Position numbers and translations under genes: made by a program. DNA of 64,000 bases. Source: Cheiracanthium punctorium. Taxonomy: Eukaryota; Arthropoda; Arachnida; Araneae; Cheiracanthiidae. How positions within the stretch are numbered: the stretch's first letter is position 1; every line of letters starts with the position of its first letter. Shown here in pieces: positions 47,736 to 59,532 of the stretch. The stretch lies in the NCBI GenBank assembly GCA_038373885.1, contig JAWZYV010016058.1, positions 2,418,001-2,482,000 of the forward strand, given 5' to 3'. Below the pieces are notes generated by a model. It was given only the letters and a program-made list of their open reading frames with translations. It ran no database searches and was not told the DNA's origin.

Positions 47736-48197
47736 CCCTTTAACGCGCAGTGTTCCCGCTCTGGGAACACCAACTGACGGGACTGTTGCCAGTCACGCAA
47801 CACTTTGACTGTTGCCAGTCACGAAGAATAGATTTCATTTCTATAAAAATAGTTGCGGATGACAGAGCTCCACGAGAATCCTTTACTTTTTAGCACGTCA
47901 TTTCCCGTAAAAATAAATTGTCACGATTATTTTTAACAGCACCGACATCTGCTGAAAAATGGAAAGCTGTGAGAACAGCTGGATAGATTGCCCAGTACTG
48001 AAAAAAAGGGCAGTCGTTGCCATCGCTCGACTTAACTACCAGCAAGATGGCGGACGATCGAAACGTTCATCGCGTGCCACAGATCTAGAGACCCTTTTTT
48101 GACTACAGCTGGCTGTGCGGCACAGCCAGCTGTTAAGTCGAGCGATGGCAACGGCTGCCCTTTTTTCAGCATTGGGAAAGGGTTGCGCCTCAAAGGG
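47736..48197. mobile_element. piggyBac-like MITE with internal fold-back
   Basis: The ends are CCCTTTAACGCGCAG (47736) and GCGCCTCAAAGGG (to 48197), followed by TTAA and preceded by TTAC. TTAA targets with CCC..GGG ends are the piggyBac signature. The right part holds inverted copies of CTGAAAAAAAGGGCAG.. (from 47998) and TTAAGTCGAGCGATGGCAAC (from 48132) around the hairpin AGCTGGCTGTGCGGCACAGC. Confidence 0.7.
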
Positions 48198-48550
48198 TTA
48201 ATGTAAAGTCACAAATGCATTATCTTCCATGCATTCTTCCCAGAAACAATGAAGAACCATATAAATTTCCAATTCCCCATTTGTGATAGTAAATTTATTT
48301 CCTGCATAACAGGCTCACCTAGAATTGTGATCGAAAAATAGAATTTCGTTCGACACATTTTACTATTCATAAAAATTTTAAATAGCCTTTTGCAACACCC
48401 TGTAGCGATATTTCAGAAGATTTAATTTTTACAATTTATATCACCTGCAGTCTTACTTTTCTAATGATCTTGGTAAAGCGTCTCATAACGAAGGTTAGTA
48501 CTGTCAGCAGAAGAAGGGACTGAAATGGAAAAATTGGGATCACTAGACCA
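48198..48550. other. Non-coding, nothing recognised
   Basis: AT-rich spacer; no supported features. Confidence 0.45.
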
Positions 48551-48971
48551 GAAAAAATCGGATGCATGAATTCCTTGCACGTCTATTAAATCAAAAATAT
48601 TTTCGGCACACTTCATCTAAACTTATTTTGTTTAAAAGATATAAAATACTGCAGTAATACTAAGGTTGAGCGATTTCTAGAAAAATATTTCGATATCTCC
48701 AAGCTGCTTACAATTTGAAAGATTTCCTTCTGACCAGGCGCGTAGCCAGGAAAATTTTTCGGGGGGGGGGGATATGCGCCTGGAAAAAATTTCGGGGGGG
48801 GGATATGAACTTGTATGTGTATAAATAGGCAGAATTTCATCACTAATCCAAAAATTTCGGGGGGGGGATATATCCCGATATCCCCCCCCCCTGGCTACGC
48901 CCCTGCTTCTGACAATTAATTTGGCGATATTTCGCCAAAAACCGACAAGCTTGAGATAGTTTGCGAGATTT
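48551..48971. mobile_element. Family X fragment (inverted, copy 3)
   Basis: The reverse complement matches the right ends of copies 1 and 2: TTCCTTGCACGTC, ATCAAAAATATTTT, ACTTCATCTAAA and GATTTCCTTCTGAC, then TTTGGCGATA. Only the terminal ~250 bp are retained. It is split by a hAT MITE at 48735-48905. Confidence 0.85.
48735..48905. mobile_element. hAT MITE, CAGGGGCGTAGCCAGG type, nested in family X
   Basis: The ends are CAGGCGCGTAGCCAGG and CTGGCTACGCCCCTG. The perfect 8-bp TSD is CTTCTGAC (48727-48734, 48906-48913). Homologous positions in family X copies 1 and 2 are uninterrupted, confirming the insertion. Inside are three G-runs, each in TTTCGGGGGGG context. Confidence 0.95.
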
Positions 48972-49619
48972 CATTAAATTACCTACAAAGTGAGTGCGAG
49001 TCTCTTTTGGTGACAGACTGACAATTAAAATCTTATTTGCGTTCATCATGTTCTCATTTGCGGAAGAAATTTCATAAATCCCTTCATAAGCCAAAACTTC
49101 TGTTTTACGTAAATTAAAATACAAAAAATTAAAATTATGATGCTTTTCCCCTTCAATATTACTATTTGACAACTTTTCAAATTTTAAAATGAAGTTATTG
49201 GGAAATGCACAGCTTTAAAAAATAAAAAGAAAAGAAAAGAAACTGGTGGGATAAAACTTTCAGTCCCTATAAAGCGTATGCATCTTTCAGTGTGTGACTG
49301 GGTCTTGGCAATGCAAATTTTATGTCTTTTTTTCTCCCAATAATTGGAAGAATTATAAATTAAGTTACCACCTTGTTGTATATCATACCAAATCCATAAA
49401 AATACACATTTTCAATTCAGAAAGACTACTCATTATTAGTAGGAGAGAGCGGGGAGCAGTGGGTCATTGAAGATTTTTTTTTTCAAATGGTGGTCCTCAA
49501 CAATGCCTTGGAGGCATTGGCCACTATTAAGGCCGGAGTTGTTGGTCACTTTATTATGGGGGTAACCAGTAGGTGGACCACCGTTGCCCCCTATGAAGGG
49601 ACGGACACAATGATCGAAA
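48972..49619. other. Non-coding, possible worn repeat
   Basis: GTGGTCCTCAACAATGCCTT (49481) and GTAGGTGGACCACCG (49570) are a partial inverted pair around a block with GGCCGGAG. No TSD. No gene. Confidence 0.4.
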
Positions 49620-49870
49620 TTAATATAGAACGAAAATAATTTGTACCTTTTTGTAGGTTTTTATCACTAAACAATCTTATTTTTGTAACCAGGGGCGACC
49701 CGACACGGTAAGCATCGTATCAGGGAGCCGGCTTCAAATGGGCGTCATTTCAAACTCAAAAACTAAGTAGACCATAAAAGGGGCCGTCTTTTTTACGTTA
49801 GCAGGGGCGCCACTTACACCACGGCTGCCTCTGTTTGTAACCATCTTAATTTTAAATACGTCTTTCTTCA
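49620..49870 (+). mobile_element. Second copy of the MITE-bearing Helitron segment
   Basis: CGAAAATAATTTGTACC and GGTTTTTATCACTAAACAAT on the left, and CCATCTTAATTTTAAAT on the right, are the reverse complement of sequence around 9995-10215. Similarity stops outside this block. It carries the nested MITE at the identical target. Confidence 0.8.
49690..49833. mobile_element. hAT MITE, second copy of 10015-10156
   Basis: The ends are CAGGGGCGACCCGAC and CGGCTGCCTCTG, with perfect TSD TTTGTAAC (49682-49689, 49834-49841). This target is the complement of the one at 10007. Confidence 0.92.
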
Positions 49871-52143
49871 CTCACCGTCAGTAGCAAGAAATGGTTTCTC
49901 CAGACGTGGACTGCATACTTTATAAAAATTTCTCCTATATGTCATTTATAACTTCTTTATATGATTTCGGGGGTCTGTTACAATCTGCGTCTTGGAGGTA
50001 TGGTAATAAGCATCATTGACTGCTTCTCTACAACAATCTGTCAACAAAAAAGGAAGACGAATAATTTCGAACTTGTTCCCACACAGTCATACGAATAGGT
50101 AATCTCTTGGCTCCTTTCGTTGCCAAGACATAGCGATAATTCCCTGTCACTCCCCATTTGTACCAACCGTACTTTCCGGCGTAGACGTTGAATTCCCTCT
50201 GCGTTGGTCTAGAACGACGCATGTCACGACGCTGGTAAACAGTGGTGGAGATATTAAGATTTATCTCTGCTGTCACGTCTTGGCAACGAAGGGGGGAAAT
50301 TATTTAAAGCGAATAAGTACATTCTTTTTATCACAGCCCTTAGAGCTGTAAATCTCCTGTAAAATGAATTTTGTATCAATCGGTCCATTTTGTGTCAAAC
50401 ATCCATACCCGCTAACCTTCCCCCTCTCCCGTTACTTAAAAAAGAAAAATATTTTTATCATTAACATAATAATACGAGTGGCCGAACGATCTGCCGTTTC
50501 GAGTTAAGTTCAATCACAGAATTGTCTGGAGTTTTGTTAGTTTTCCTCATAGATGTTTCGAAATTAAGGGGTGACGTGCGTTCTTCACAGCGTGATCAGT
50601 ACAGCCCAGGTTCCATTCGCGCCATATGCAATATGCATGCCACAGCCAGTAACGAACGAGTGCATACGGTGGCAATCGTGACAAGTCGTCTCACAATCAT
50701 TTGCCTGCCCGATCGTACTCAATGCCCGAGACCAATCATACCCGATGTAAACTTACGTGTCAATGTTAATTGTCGTTCGATATGTCTAAGAGACGGGAAG
50801 AGATCTCCGTCGTTGCGCTTTTCCAACTCTGGAAGCGAATGTGCAGTGCCTTCGTCTAATTAGTATATAAATTGAAGCGAAATACGCGTGTACTCACTGT
50901 AAAGAAAGAGTAGTTTAATTGTAATTAACTGCCAGAACTCCAGAGTTTTGGTGAAGAAGAATTCGTACAGTTTGTTCGATTTCGGAGGCACATAGCAGTT
51001 CGAATAAGGCAACTTACAGAAAATTTTCTTGGCGTCCATGCTAGAAAGAAAAAATATGTCTTTTACGAACACGAATCATTTGCCTGTGTCATCCCTTCAT
51101 ATTTATTTGCTTAAAAGGATATCAAATACTTTGTTACCCATTGCGTCATCACCGCATTTGCTTTAACACTGATCACCAGAGTACCGGTGACCCTCCTATG
51201 CACCATTTTTGCATGCCAACTAACATCGTTTATATACTTGTTAAATTGCTCCCAAAAGTTAACTGCCTAGAAAATGTTGGTGAAATTTTGCCACAGCGTT
51301 ACACAAATGTTAAGTGGAGAAAAATCCATTACCTCTCAAAAATCCAGTACCAGAAGGGAGATATGATATACATAGCAATGGCCTACGCCATGATAGAACC
51401 AGAACAGCTTCACAAATTGGCCAAATTTTAGTAATTGTATGGATGGGTGGAAGGCGGGGCAGCAAATCGGAGCCTTTCCACAAACGTATTCGCAAAGGCA
51501 TTCTGTACGCTTTTAAAAAGTTTTTTTTTCCCCCCCAAATTCGAAATCAGTTTATGGCTCGGAGCCTGGAAATACCGATTACAAAAACGGCAGATTCGGT
51601 GGACTGCTCATGTCCCGCCATTCTGTGTACTTATCGGAAATAGTGTATGGATGGTGAAACGACATGTCTCTGTCTAGACAGTGCAACTCAACACACAGTG
51701 CGTACATTTTTTGCGTATGAGCCTACACAACCTGCGTCCCTGCGCTGATGGCATGTCATCGCAAAACAGCGTGTACAATGAGCCAAGGAACATTGGCACT
51801 AGACCAGGAATGGAAGAAAGGAAGAAAATCGCCTGATCATCACGGTCACCTTAGTCAGTCGCCTAGAATCACATTTTCTGTTGTGTCACATGGGCGGGTG
51901 AATGCGAATACACTGATTTCCAACAGAAACCCAGCTCCCTAGTGCATAGAGCTATTTCTCCTACGTCATTATCACTACGTCACACCTCAGCAACCAACTT
52001 TTTTCGGTCAAGCATTCGTTCAATTGAGAATAGTCATTGAAACCACGGAAAAAGTGGCTTTGTATCCCTAAATATCCGAGTTGACCGAAAAAAAATTTCA
52101 GTGACGTCACGTAAAAATACTCTATAGTTCGCGAAATAAAAAT
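49871..52143. other. Less AT-rich unresolved region
   Basis: Several overlapping frames of 60-113 codons occur on both strands (50028-50276 minus, 50522-50863 plus, 51141-51431 plus, 51314-51643 plus), as expected for less AT-rich DNA. I cannot match any to a family. By position and mixed frames it may be decayed DNA-transposon sequence continuing the Tc1-like relic at 52.1-52.6 kb. Confidence 0.35.
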
Positions 52144-52570
52144 CTATGTCGACGATATTATGGTGTGTGCGATGTTTTCATGGGGCACCTTAGGACCCAT
52201 CATCCCCACCGAATAATCCCTGCTGTCTGTGCAGTACGTGAACCAATCTATGCGTTCAATATCCTCACTTTCGACAGCTACTGTGCAGTGAGGTGGCTCA
52301 TTGGCGTTCGTGAAAAAGAACTGTGAATCAATCCATAGCGCATCTAAAAAGGCACTTCCGTACATCCATACGGAAATAGAATCTCGTCAGAAAAGCGGAC
52401 CCCGGTGACTGAACCTCCTTGGAAAAAATGAAGATCGTACGGCAACCAAATCTTGATTCCTTCCCAAACGAGAAAACCGCGAATCCAAACCGGTCTCGTG
52501 ATGATGCTGCAGTGGTTATAGCGGGTTCCCGCTCTTTGCAGATGTGTATGTGCCTAGAAGTGCTACGCAG
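52144..52570 (-). pseudogene. Tc1-like transposase relic (DDE core and C-terminal part)
   Basis: Read on the minus strand in two or three frames: GTRYNHCSI, then GFLVWEGIKIW, DLHFFQGGSVTGVRFSDEIL, and after a frameshift FFTNANEPPHCTVAVESEDI and ERIDWFTYCTDSRDYSVGMM. These follow the Tc1 order EPGTRY, VWGGI, G-x-x-x-x-xRYRDEIL, DNARPH, ESEDIERMDWPxxSPDLNPIEH. The second catalytic Asp of DNARPH is now Ala-Asn context (NANEPPH), and the SPDLNPIEH box is garbled, so it is inactive. The N-terminal DNA-binding half is missing. Confidence 0.72.
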
Positions 52571-53163
52571 ACTAATCTCATCTCATTTCTACATCGTACT
52601 CTTTCTTAGATTTAAGTTATACTATTAATACCTTAGATACTGCATGATGTGGAGAACCATTTTATTTTATAATTAAATAGTTGTGTACCCGCTCTTCGCA
52701 AGGCAAGAGAGAACATTTTTTAAAAATGTGATCATAACTACTTGTGACAAAACAGAATCTCCAAGAAAAAAAAAGTTCTGGTACAGTCTTTTCTGCTGAA
52801 ATTACCGCGGGATTGATCAAAATATCGCTTCCTTGTGTTAAAGAAAAAGCGGGAATAAATATGTAAGATCGTGGCGTCATTTTTACGTATCTCAAAGCAC
52901 TTGAAGTCACAGAAGTAGATCCGAGTAGATCCTCACTTGCGATTTGAAAATCCGGTCCCATTTAAAAGTATATCGATAGGTTGAGAAAACACAGTTTTCT
53001 AATCCTTTCTATGGCAACCCTACATAAATTCTCGTGCCATGATTGATTTGTATAATTGCGTAAACAGTCCGAGTTGATGCTATTAAATTATAAGCATTAT
53101 CTTATCTTATCTTATTCTTATATATAATAAAATCCGAGAGTAAACATTGTATGTAGCTATGTA

Positions 53164-53593
53164 GGTACATGACTCACTTGGATAAATACAAGCTGTCCGA
53201 AAACCAGTTTCTCCTATGGGATTTTCCGTACGAGTAAATTTTCGCTTCTTCGCCGATTTGTCGCTTTTACCCAACGAATCACTGTTGCCATCTCTGCCCG
53301 AGAAAATATGCCTAAAATCAAAGCTAAAACTATCCAGGAATGGATAACAATGGCCGCATTCGTAAACGATAAACTCGTTGCACGAGTGCAACTCGTTTGG
53401 CGTTTACGAATGCGGCCAATGTTATCCATTTCTGCATACTTTTAGCTTTGATTTTAGGCATATTTTCTCCGGCAGAGATGGCAACAGTGATTCGTTGGGT
53501 AAAAGCGACAAATCGGCGAAGAAGCAAAAATTTACTCTTACGGAAAAACGGAGCTTTTTGGACAGCCTGTATATATCTCAGTGAGCCATGGTA
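53164..53593. repeat. 430-bp near-perfect palindrome
   Basis: Centred at 53384-53385 with TTGCAC/GTGCAA around a 2-base loop. The arms of about 210-220 bp share CGCATTCGTAAACG, GATTTTAGGCATATTTTCTC, GTCGCTTTTACCCAACGAAT and GCTGTCC in inverse order. It could extrude as a large hairpin. Frames on both strands are mirror images and not genes. Confidence 0.93.
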
Positions 53594-53699
53594 GGTAGGT
53601 AAGTAGGTTTGTGACCACCGATCTTTTTGCGCCCGTCTCTCGATCGCATTGCGCCGAGACGGTTGGTCGCAGACCTACCGAATTTTGCATACGGCTTCA

Positions 53700-54060
53700 C
53701 TAGGACAGATCCTAACACGCCTCGGAGGGATTTTTTCGAAATTCGAATTAGAAAAGGTTTTATTTTATGTTTTGTCCCATTTTTAGCGATTTTTCTTGCA
53801 TAATACGTAATAACACCGGTAATTGCACTCGCAGTAAAGCGAAGTTTGCCTCATCGGATAGAGGAGAAAATTTTCTTTCTAAAACAGTTTGTTTTGACTA
53901 TGTAACATATTTTGCCGATTTTTGGGGAATTTTTAAAAAGAATTTCTCTTTTGACGAAGTTTGCGTAAAATAATTTTAAAACTGTTGCATCTTTAATTCT
54001 ATCCGTCATAACTTTTTTATATTGGGGCAAAAGACGGAGCATACAATTCGCCCACTTTTA
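53700..54060. repeat. Dispersed repeat B, forward copy
   Basis: Contains TCGGATAGAGGAGAAAATTT and ATCTTTAATTCTATCCGTCA. It is the reverse complement of 55440-55770. Part of a Helitron-related family also seen at 10940-11000 (AAAAAATCGCTTCGAGGTG). Confidence 0.8.
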
Positions 54061-55439
54061 AAAGAAGAACGGAGGGAAAATATAAATTAGGAGATTTTTT
54101 ACGAATTTTTATGTAAAGAAGGATTTTGAATTCAAAAAAAGCTGCTTCAAGATTTCGGTATGATATCTACCGCTATGGTTGTCTTGGGAACAGTAACAAT
54201 GAATAAAATTGCCAGTTGAAAAAAATAAATAAAATTACTTTAAAATAACTGAATTTTCGCATGCGAAATCTACGTCATTTTCATGTAACGAGTTTAAAAC
54301 CCCTTTCGAAACTCAATCAGAATAACGGAGTCACACGGCACCTACGAAATAATTCCATGTTTTATATTACGTTGCCAGAAGAAGAAATGAATGCTGTTTT
54401 TTAAACAATGAATTACCCAGCATTATTTTTGATTGAGTTTTTAAACGGGACACTTTTTCGAAGTGCAAGAAATATTTTGCGGAGCTAAATACGTCAATCT
54501 GACAAGAATTGTGCATAAAAATGCATGGAAAGCTGTTTTAATGGCAACGATAAAGTGAAACGATTATCGTTTTTGCTAATGCGTAAATTGCAAAGAATCG
54601 CCAAACAATAAAAGACTACATTCGTAGCAAATATCTAAACCGTTTCTTTAAATTAAGCAATAAAGATGGAAAAACGAAATTTTATTGGTATCAGTAAAAG
54701 AAAGTATAAGTAATAGTTAGTAGATATGCTAGGGCAATATTGATCAAAGCATAATATACTGCATTTATAAATACTTCGTGAAACTATTCGTTTTTCAACA
54801 GCCGTCTTACATCACAGCTAACTAAACATTAAATAATTTTAAGTAGCGTTAATATATCCCGCGGTAGTTTCCACAGAAAAGACAGTACCTTAACTTTTTT
54901 TTTCTTGGAGATTCTGTTTTGTCACAAGTAGTTATGGTCACATTTTAGGAAAATTTTCTCCTCTTGCCTTGCGAAGAGCGGGTACACAACTATTTAATTA
55001 TAAAATAAAACGGTTCTCCACATCATGTAGTACCTAAGGTATTAATGGCATAACTTAAATCTAAAATAGAGTATGATGCAGAAATGACACATTTTGAAAA
55101 TTAGGAATTTTCACTGCAAACCGTAACGCTTTTTTCTTTTCTGATTGTGAATGACACCTACATAGCTTTTTCCGTCATGATATTAACAATGGTCACAGGT
55201 CAGTACTTATACTAACTTTACGAATAACTAATGAGTAATTTTACGCCAAGAGTCAAGTCATTTTGCTTATTTTTAGATTCCAAATCACTGGAATCAATTC
55301 GAATTATACATGTAAGAAATATTTTCGTTCCCTGCCGTGCGGAGAACGGGCACGCAGCTAGTGTTACATTAAAATTCGTAAAAAAATCACCCTATATAAT
55401 TTTTTTCGTTTTTATTTTAAAAGCGGGCGAAATCATTTT

Positions 55440-55885
55440 ACCATTTGCCAAAATATCAAAAAGTTATGACGAATAGAATTCAAGATGCGACGGTTTTAAA
55501 ATTATTTTATGAAAATTTTTGTCAAAAGTCATCTTTCAATAAAAAACTCCTAAAATCTACAAATTATACTTCATATTCAGAAAAAATATTTTTAAAAGAA
55601 AATTTCCTCCTCTATCCGATGATGTAAATGTCGTTTTGCTGCGAGCGTAATTACCGCTGTCATTAAGCATTAGGTGAGAAAAGATGCGAAAAATTGCATA
55701 AAACATAAAAATTCAAAAATTCTAGGCCGAATTTTGAAAAAATCGCTTCGAGGTGCACAACTTCATGTTTAGAACTGCCTCTGTACCAAATTTGATGTTT
55801 CTACGTGTAACCGTTTGTCCGTAACGTCGCAGGCAGTCAGACACACAGACATCTTCATTTACAATATTTATTCATTCATTTATTT
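55440..55885 (-). repeat. Dispersed repeat B, inverted copy with Helitron-like end
   Basis: Complement of 53700-54060. Its right part (AAAAAATCGCTTCGAGGTG, CCGTTTGTCCG, CAGTCAGACACACAGACATC) parallels the 5' end of the minus-strand Helitron at 10960-11109. Confidence 0.75.
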
Positions 55886-55890
55886 ATTTA

Positions 55891-56337
55891 CTAGCAGACC
55901 CGCACGGCGTTGCCCGTTAACCCCTTAAATTATGCGGTTTACAAAATCTGACATGTAAACTGCAACTCCAGATTAGTACTCTAGGCTATAACATAATGTG
56001 CAGATAATGGTTCCAGAGTTTCAGGTACGTACTTACAAACGCACCACTAAAAACAACTCACTGTTGTGACGTCACACATTTCTCCCATTTGAAAAAACGG
56101 AAGGGGAGTTTCGCATAGTATTCGAATGGCAGAACAATTTTTCACAAAATATTTTTTTAAACCACAGTTTTTAAGTAATTTTATTTAAAAATTGGCCAGG
56201 TATTGTAAAAGGAATAGATATAGATGGAAAAAAATAAACATATAATTTGCTTTAAAATTGCTGGAGTTATTAAATATTTCATCCGATTAAACAAATTATC
56301 ATGTAAAATCCGCAATTTTCAATTTAAATTTCTGAAA
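55891..56337 (-). mobile_element. Helitron-like 3' end (minus strand)
   Basis: ACTAGCAGACCCGCACGGCG at 55890: on the minus strand a CTAG terminus before T, as at 9880. The 5' end to the right could not be fixed. A second CTAG-type end lies near 56681 (GACTAGCTACGGGCC). Confidence 0.45.
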
Positions 56338-56622
56338 ATTAGGAAATGTTAGGTCATTAAACGTATTAAATACCATAAAAAAATTCATGAAAAGGCCCCA
56401 TTAGGAAAAACGCGCCAAATAAAGAAATATCGCCAAATTTGGCGCTAAAATTAAGTCCCCAAAATTAGGTTTTCGAAGACCTACGACCCATAGAACCCGA
56501 GATTTCCAGTACATTACATATCAATGCAACAAAAATCAAAATTTAACTATTTAACGCATAGAATACGAATTTTAAACTATTTTAAACCCCAGAACAGCGG
56601 GTTGCTCCCAAAATTCGTAACA
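56338..56622 (-). mobile_element. LTR fragment related to 27637-28516
   Basis: Matches the 5' third of the solo LTR in the same orientation: AGAATACGAATTT, CAGCGGGTTGC, AAAATTCGTAACA at the end (56622), plus the palindrome ATCGCCAAATTTGGCG. The rest of the LTR is absent. Confidence 0.8.
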
Positions 56623-59380
56623 CAGGGTAAGAAAATTTCCGTTTTAGAACGGTTTTTAATTAATGACTAGCTACGGGCCTGTGGTGATGGGAACATTTTT
56701 CCATTGACCTGCCCGATTTGCTTTTGCAACGGCTCCTAAATTCATAAACTTGGGTTTGAGGGAGGGACCTATTGGGCTATTTCCCTCCTCTAGCTACGCC
56801 CTCATTGTTTAAAGTAGGAACGAATACTGTATATTACAATTTATGACGGGAATTTTTTAAAATAAATAAACAATAACATTTCAAAAAACAACTATTGAAC
56901 AATTAATCAGGTAAATTAGTTCGCATTTCATACGAAATGAATTGGCGTCAAGTGTGTCACTAGCTATTAACACAGAAATTTATTATACTGTTAAGCTTTT
57001 TCAAAAAATAAATAGATAAACAAAAAATTAAATTTATAATTGTTTATAAGATAGCCTCTAACCATCATTCGTATCACTCATATAGCAGAAATCTGAACAA
57101 GCACTTAAAAATTAAAAATATATAAATTGCATTCCATGCTGACTGGATTCGGAAATTGAACATAGTTCGTTTAAGGAGACCAAATTTATTAAAATATCCC
57201 TCAAAATAAATGAAGACTCCGCTGTTTATGAGTGTACTTTTAAGGCTGTAACTGGGGGAGTGCAAGCAGGGTACGTGGTGCCCCGGTCGCCATGAAAAGA
57301 GGGATGCCAAATAAATTATGATCAATCTTGTTCCATGAGAAGACGTGCTCTAATTAAGGAGATTCAAACTTACCTTAATTAGAGCACTCCTGCAGTAGCT
57401 CTGTATTTTTAAAGGATGCGTTAAATGTACAATATATGATTTTTTTTTGTTACTATAATCATTTAAAAGAAAACATTTAAATATTAATAATTACAACCAC
57501 AAAAGTAAAATAGGAAATTTCATTAGGTCTTAATGTTTAACTTAACCTCCTGAATTCCAGATTGAGCTTTCAAGAACCCTGACTATCTGGTCGGGAATTT
57601 TTTAATAATCACAATACATCAACGAAGCATTCTGCGAAGTCTATAAAGCCACTTTTGCGAAAATGATAATTTTCTTTTTATCGTTTTATTTGAAAGAGCA
57701 TACTCGTAAGAATCCAAAACTGTTTTATTTTTCTTTCTACGATTAATAGAAAGGAATATACAGCTGTTTGAATGTGACATCCGGTCGAAAATCTATGTTA
57801 AAATAAAATCTTTAAAGGCGTTTCCTAGAAAACTGTGTTTTTGGTTACCTTGCGTCAAGATAACTGTCACTACTCTAAAAGTTTTAAAAATAACTTAATT
57901 TTACACAGGCATGGGTACACCCACTGGGAATTTTCCCGATGGGCCACTCACTTTAATATATATTGTATTTGTATATACACTTATATATGATGTGTACGTA
58001 TGTTAGAAGAAAATGTAAATGGGCCGCCTTTGACATGAATTTCCCGGGCCAGTGGGATGGATTTTATCCATGCTTGATTTTACATAAACATTCTACTGAT
58101 ATTAAAGTGCGTTCTTTAACCAAAGTTAACTTAAACGTATGAAATTAATAAATTTACAGTTACTTTTATACAAAATATTGAATTTTTTCTAAAAAATGTC
58201 ACCGTTTTTGTACATAATTGGCCATATTTCAGTGAATTTTAAAAAGACAATAAAACATTTGCTAAAAAACACAGAAAAGTATTATAGGAGTATACTGTGC
58301 GAAGGAAGTTACAAAATATTGAGAAGAATGCAGTGTACTGTAGTTGGAGTAAGCATGAAATTTTATTAAAATTTTCTTCAAAAATGCAATTTTTATGAAA
58401 ATTTATGAAAATTTTTAAAAATAAATTATTGTTTCTGTCATGTTTTATGACCTTTCAAATAAAAATGCATGAACTACATCAAAATTTTGCATTAAAAAAA
58501 AAGAAAAAAGCGCTCCGCACGTACGTATATACCTTAAGTGAAATAATAGGCAATATCTTGACTTTTCGGCGACGTCTGATTTTGCGCTACGGCTGGTTAA
58601 TTTTGAATGACAATAATGGCGAGTTCTGGTTTTGAGTGACCAGCCTAAACATGAACTAATATAAAGGACTGGTATCATCTGTTGGGCTTCGGCTCTGAAA
58701 AAAAATCCGCATGAAATCTCCTTTCAATGCTAGGGGGTTAGCTCATTAGCTCATGTACAGCCCCGGAGGATCTGCTGTGTTATAAAAGAATCCATTGTTG
58801 TCACTTGTATCAAACTGAACAGTTAAATGAAACTAAAGCCATTCCTAGAGCTCTTAGATTAGGAAAATTGAAATACGTAAATATGAATTATCATAATACC
58901 GGGTAATCATAATAATCCCTATACTATTAAACAATTAAACGCGGAATGTATGTATGTATGTTTGCCGAGCGATCTCGAAAACGGCTCTAAGGATTTTTTT
59001 TTAAATTTCGTACCTGGGGGTTTCGGTCCCAGGAAACGATTGAGCTAGGTCACGTCACTGGAAAAACACTCTGAACTGCTCAAAATGTAAAATTTTCGTT
59101 TTGGACGGTAGCGTCATCTATTGATCTATTGATTGTTTGGGAAACACTGTAATCCGGATAATCATAATAATATATTATAAAATGTGGATTACTATTACTT
59201 CTGTTTTCATGTTTTTTCAGTATTAGTTTTAACAAAGTCGTTCCTCGGTATTTCCCCGTCAATTCGCACTCTGATGTAACTTCGCGTCTGCAATAAAAAT
59301 CATATATAAACTTTCGATTCCTAGTCTGTCGTCTCAATTGTCATTTTTTACATTGCTTTTTTTATGTGAATAAACTGTTC
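56623..59380. other. Non-coding, small hairpin and Helitron-like motif
   Basis: No gene. A perfect 15-bp hairpin is at 57345-57387. At 58916 TCCCTATACTATTAAACAAT followed by GTATGTATGTATGTTTG resembles a Helitron-like 5' end, without a matching 3' end. Confidence 0.4.
57345..57387. repeat. Perfect 15-bp hairpin
   Basis: GTGCTCTAATTAAGG (57345-57359) and its complement (57373-57387), loop 13 bases. Function unknown; may be a mini-palindrome or element remnant. Confidence 0.8.
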
Positions 59381-59532
59381 CAGGGGCGTAGCCAAAGGGA
59401 GAGGGGGCTGTCCCCCCACAGAAATGGAATCCTTTATTACAGTTTGATACTTAGCTTACAATTGAGCTTTAGCCTACAATTTGATACCCAGCTCTTCCCC
59501 CCCTCCGAAATAAAATCCTGGCTATGCCACAG
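59381..59532. mobile_element. hAT MITE, CAGGGGCGTAGCCA type
   Basis: The ends are CAGGGGCGTAGCCA and TGGCTATGCCACAG. The TSD is AACTGTTC/AGCTGTTC (59373-59380, 59533-59540; 7 of 8). G-run and C-run inside. Confidence 0.88.

Larger units (their letters stand above)
52577..55090. repeat. Outer inverted repeat (arms 52577-52812 and 54854-55090)
   Basis: The arms of about 236 bp are reverse complements at high identity, sharing TGTGGAGAACC, TTGTGTACCCGCTCTTCGCA and AACAGAATCTCCAAG. They enclose about 2.0 kb with the central palindrome and further inverted material. Confidence 0.9.

Noticed and set aside
53214..53594. Open frames on both strands with similar peptides
   Set aside because: They are the two arms of one palindrome read in opposite directions, not a gene family.
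58916..59340. Complete Helitron starting TCCCTATACTATTAAAC
   Set aside because: The 5'-like motif is fair, but no hairpin plus CTRR end follows.
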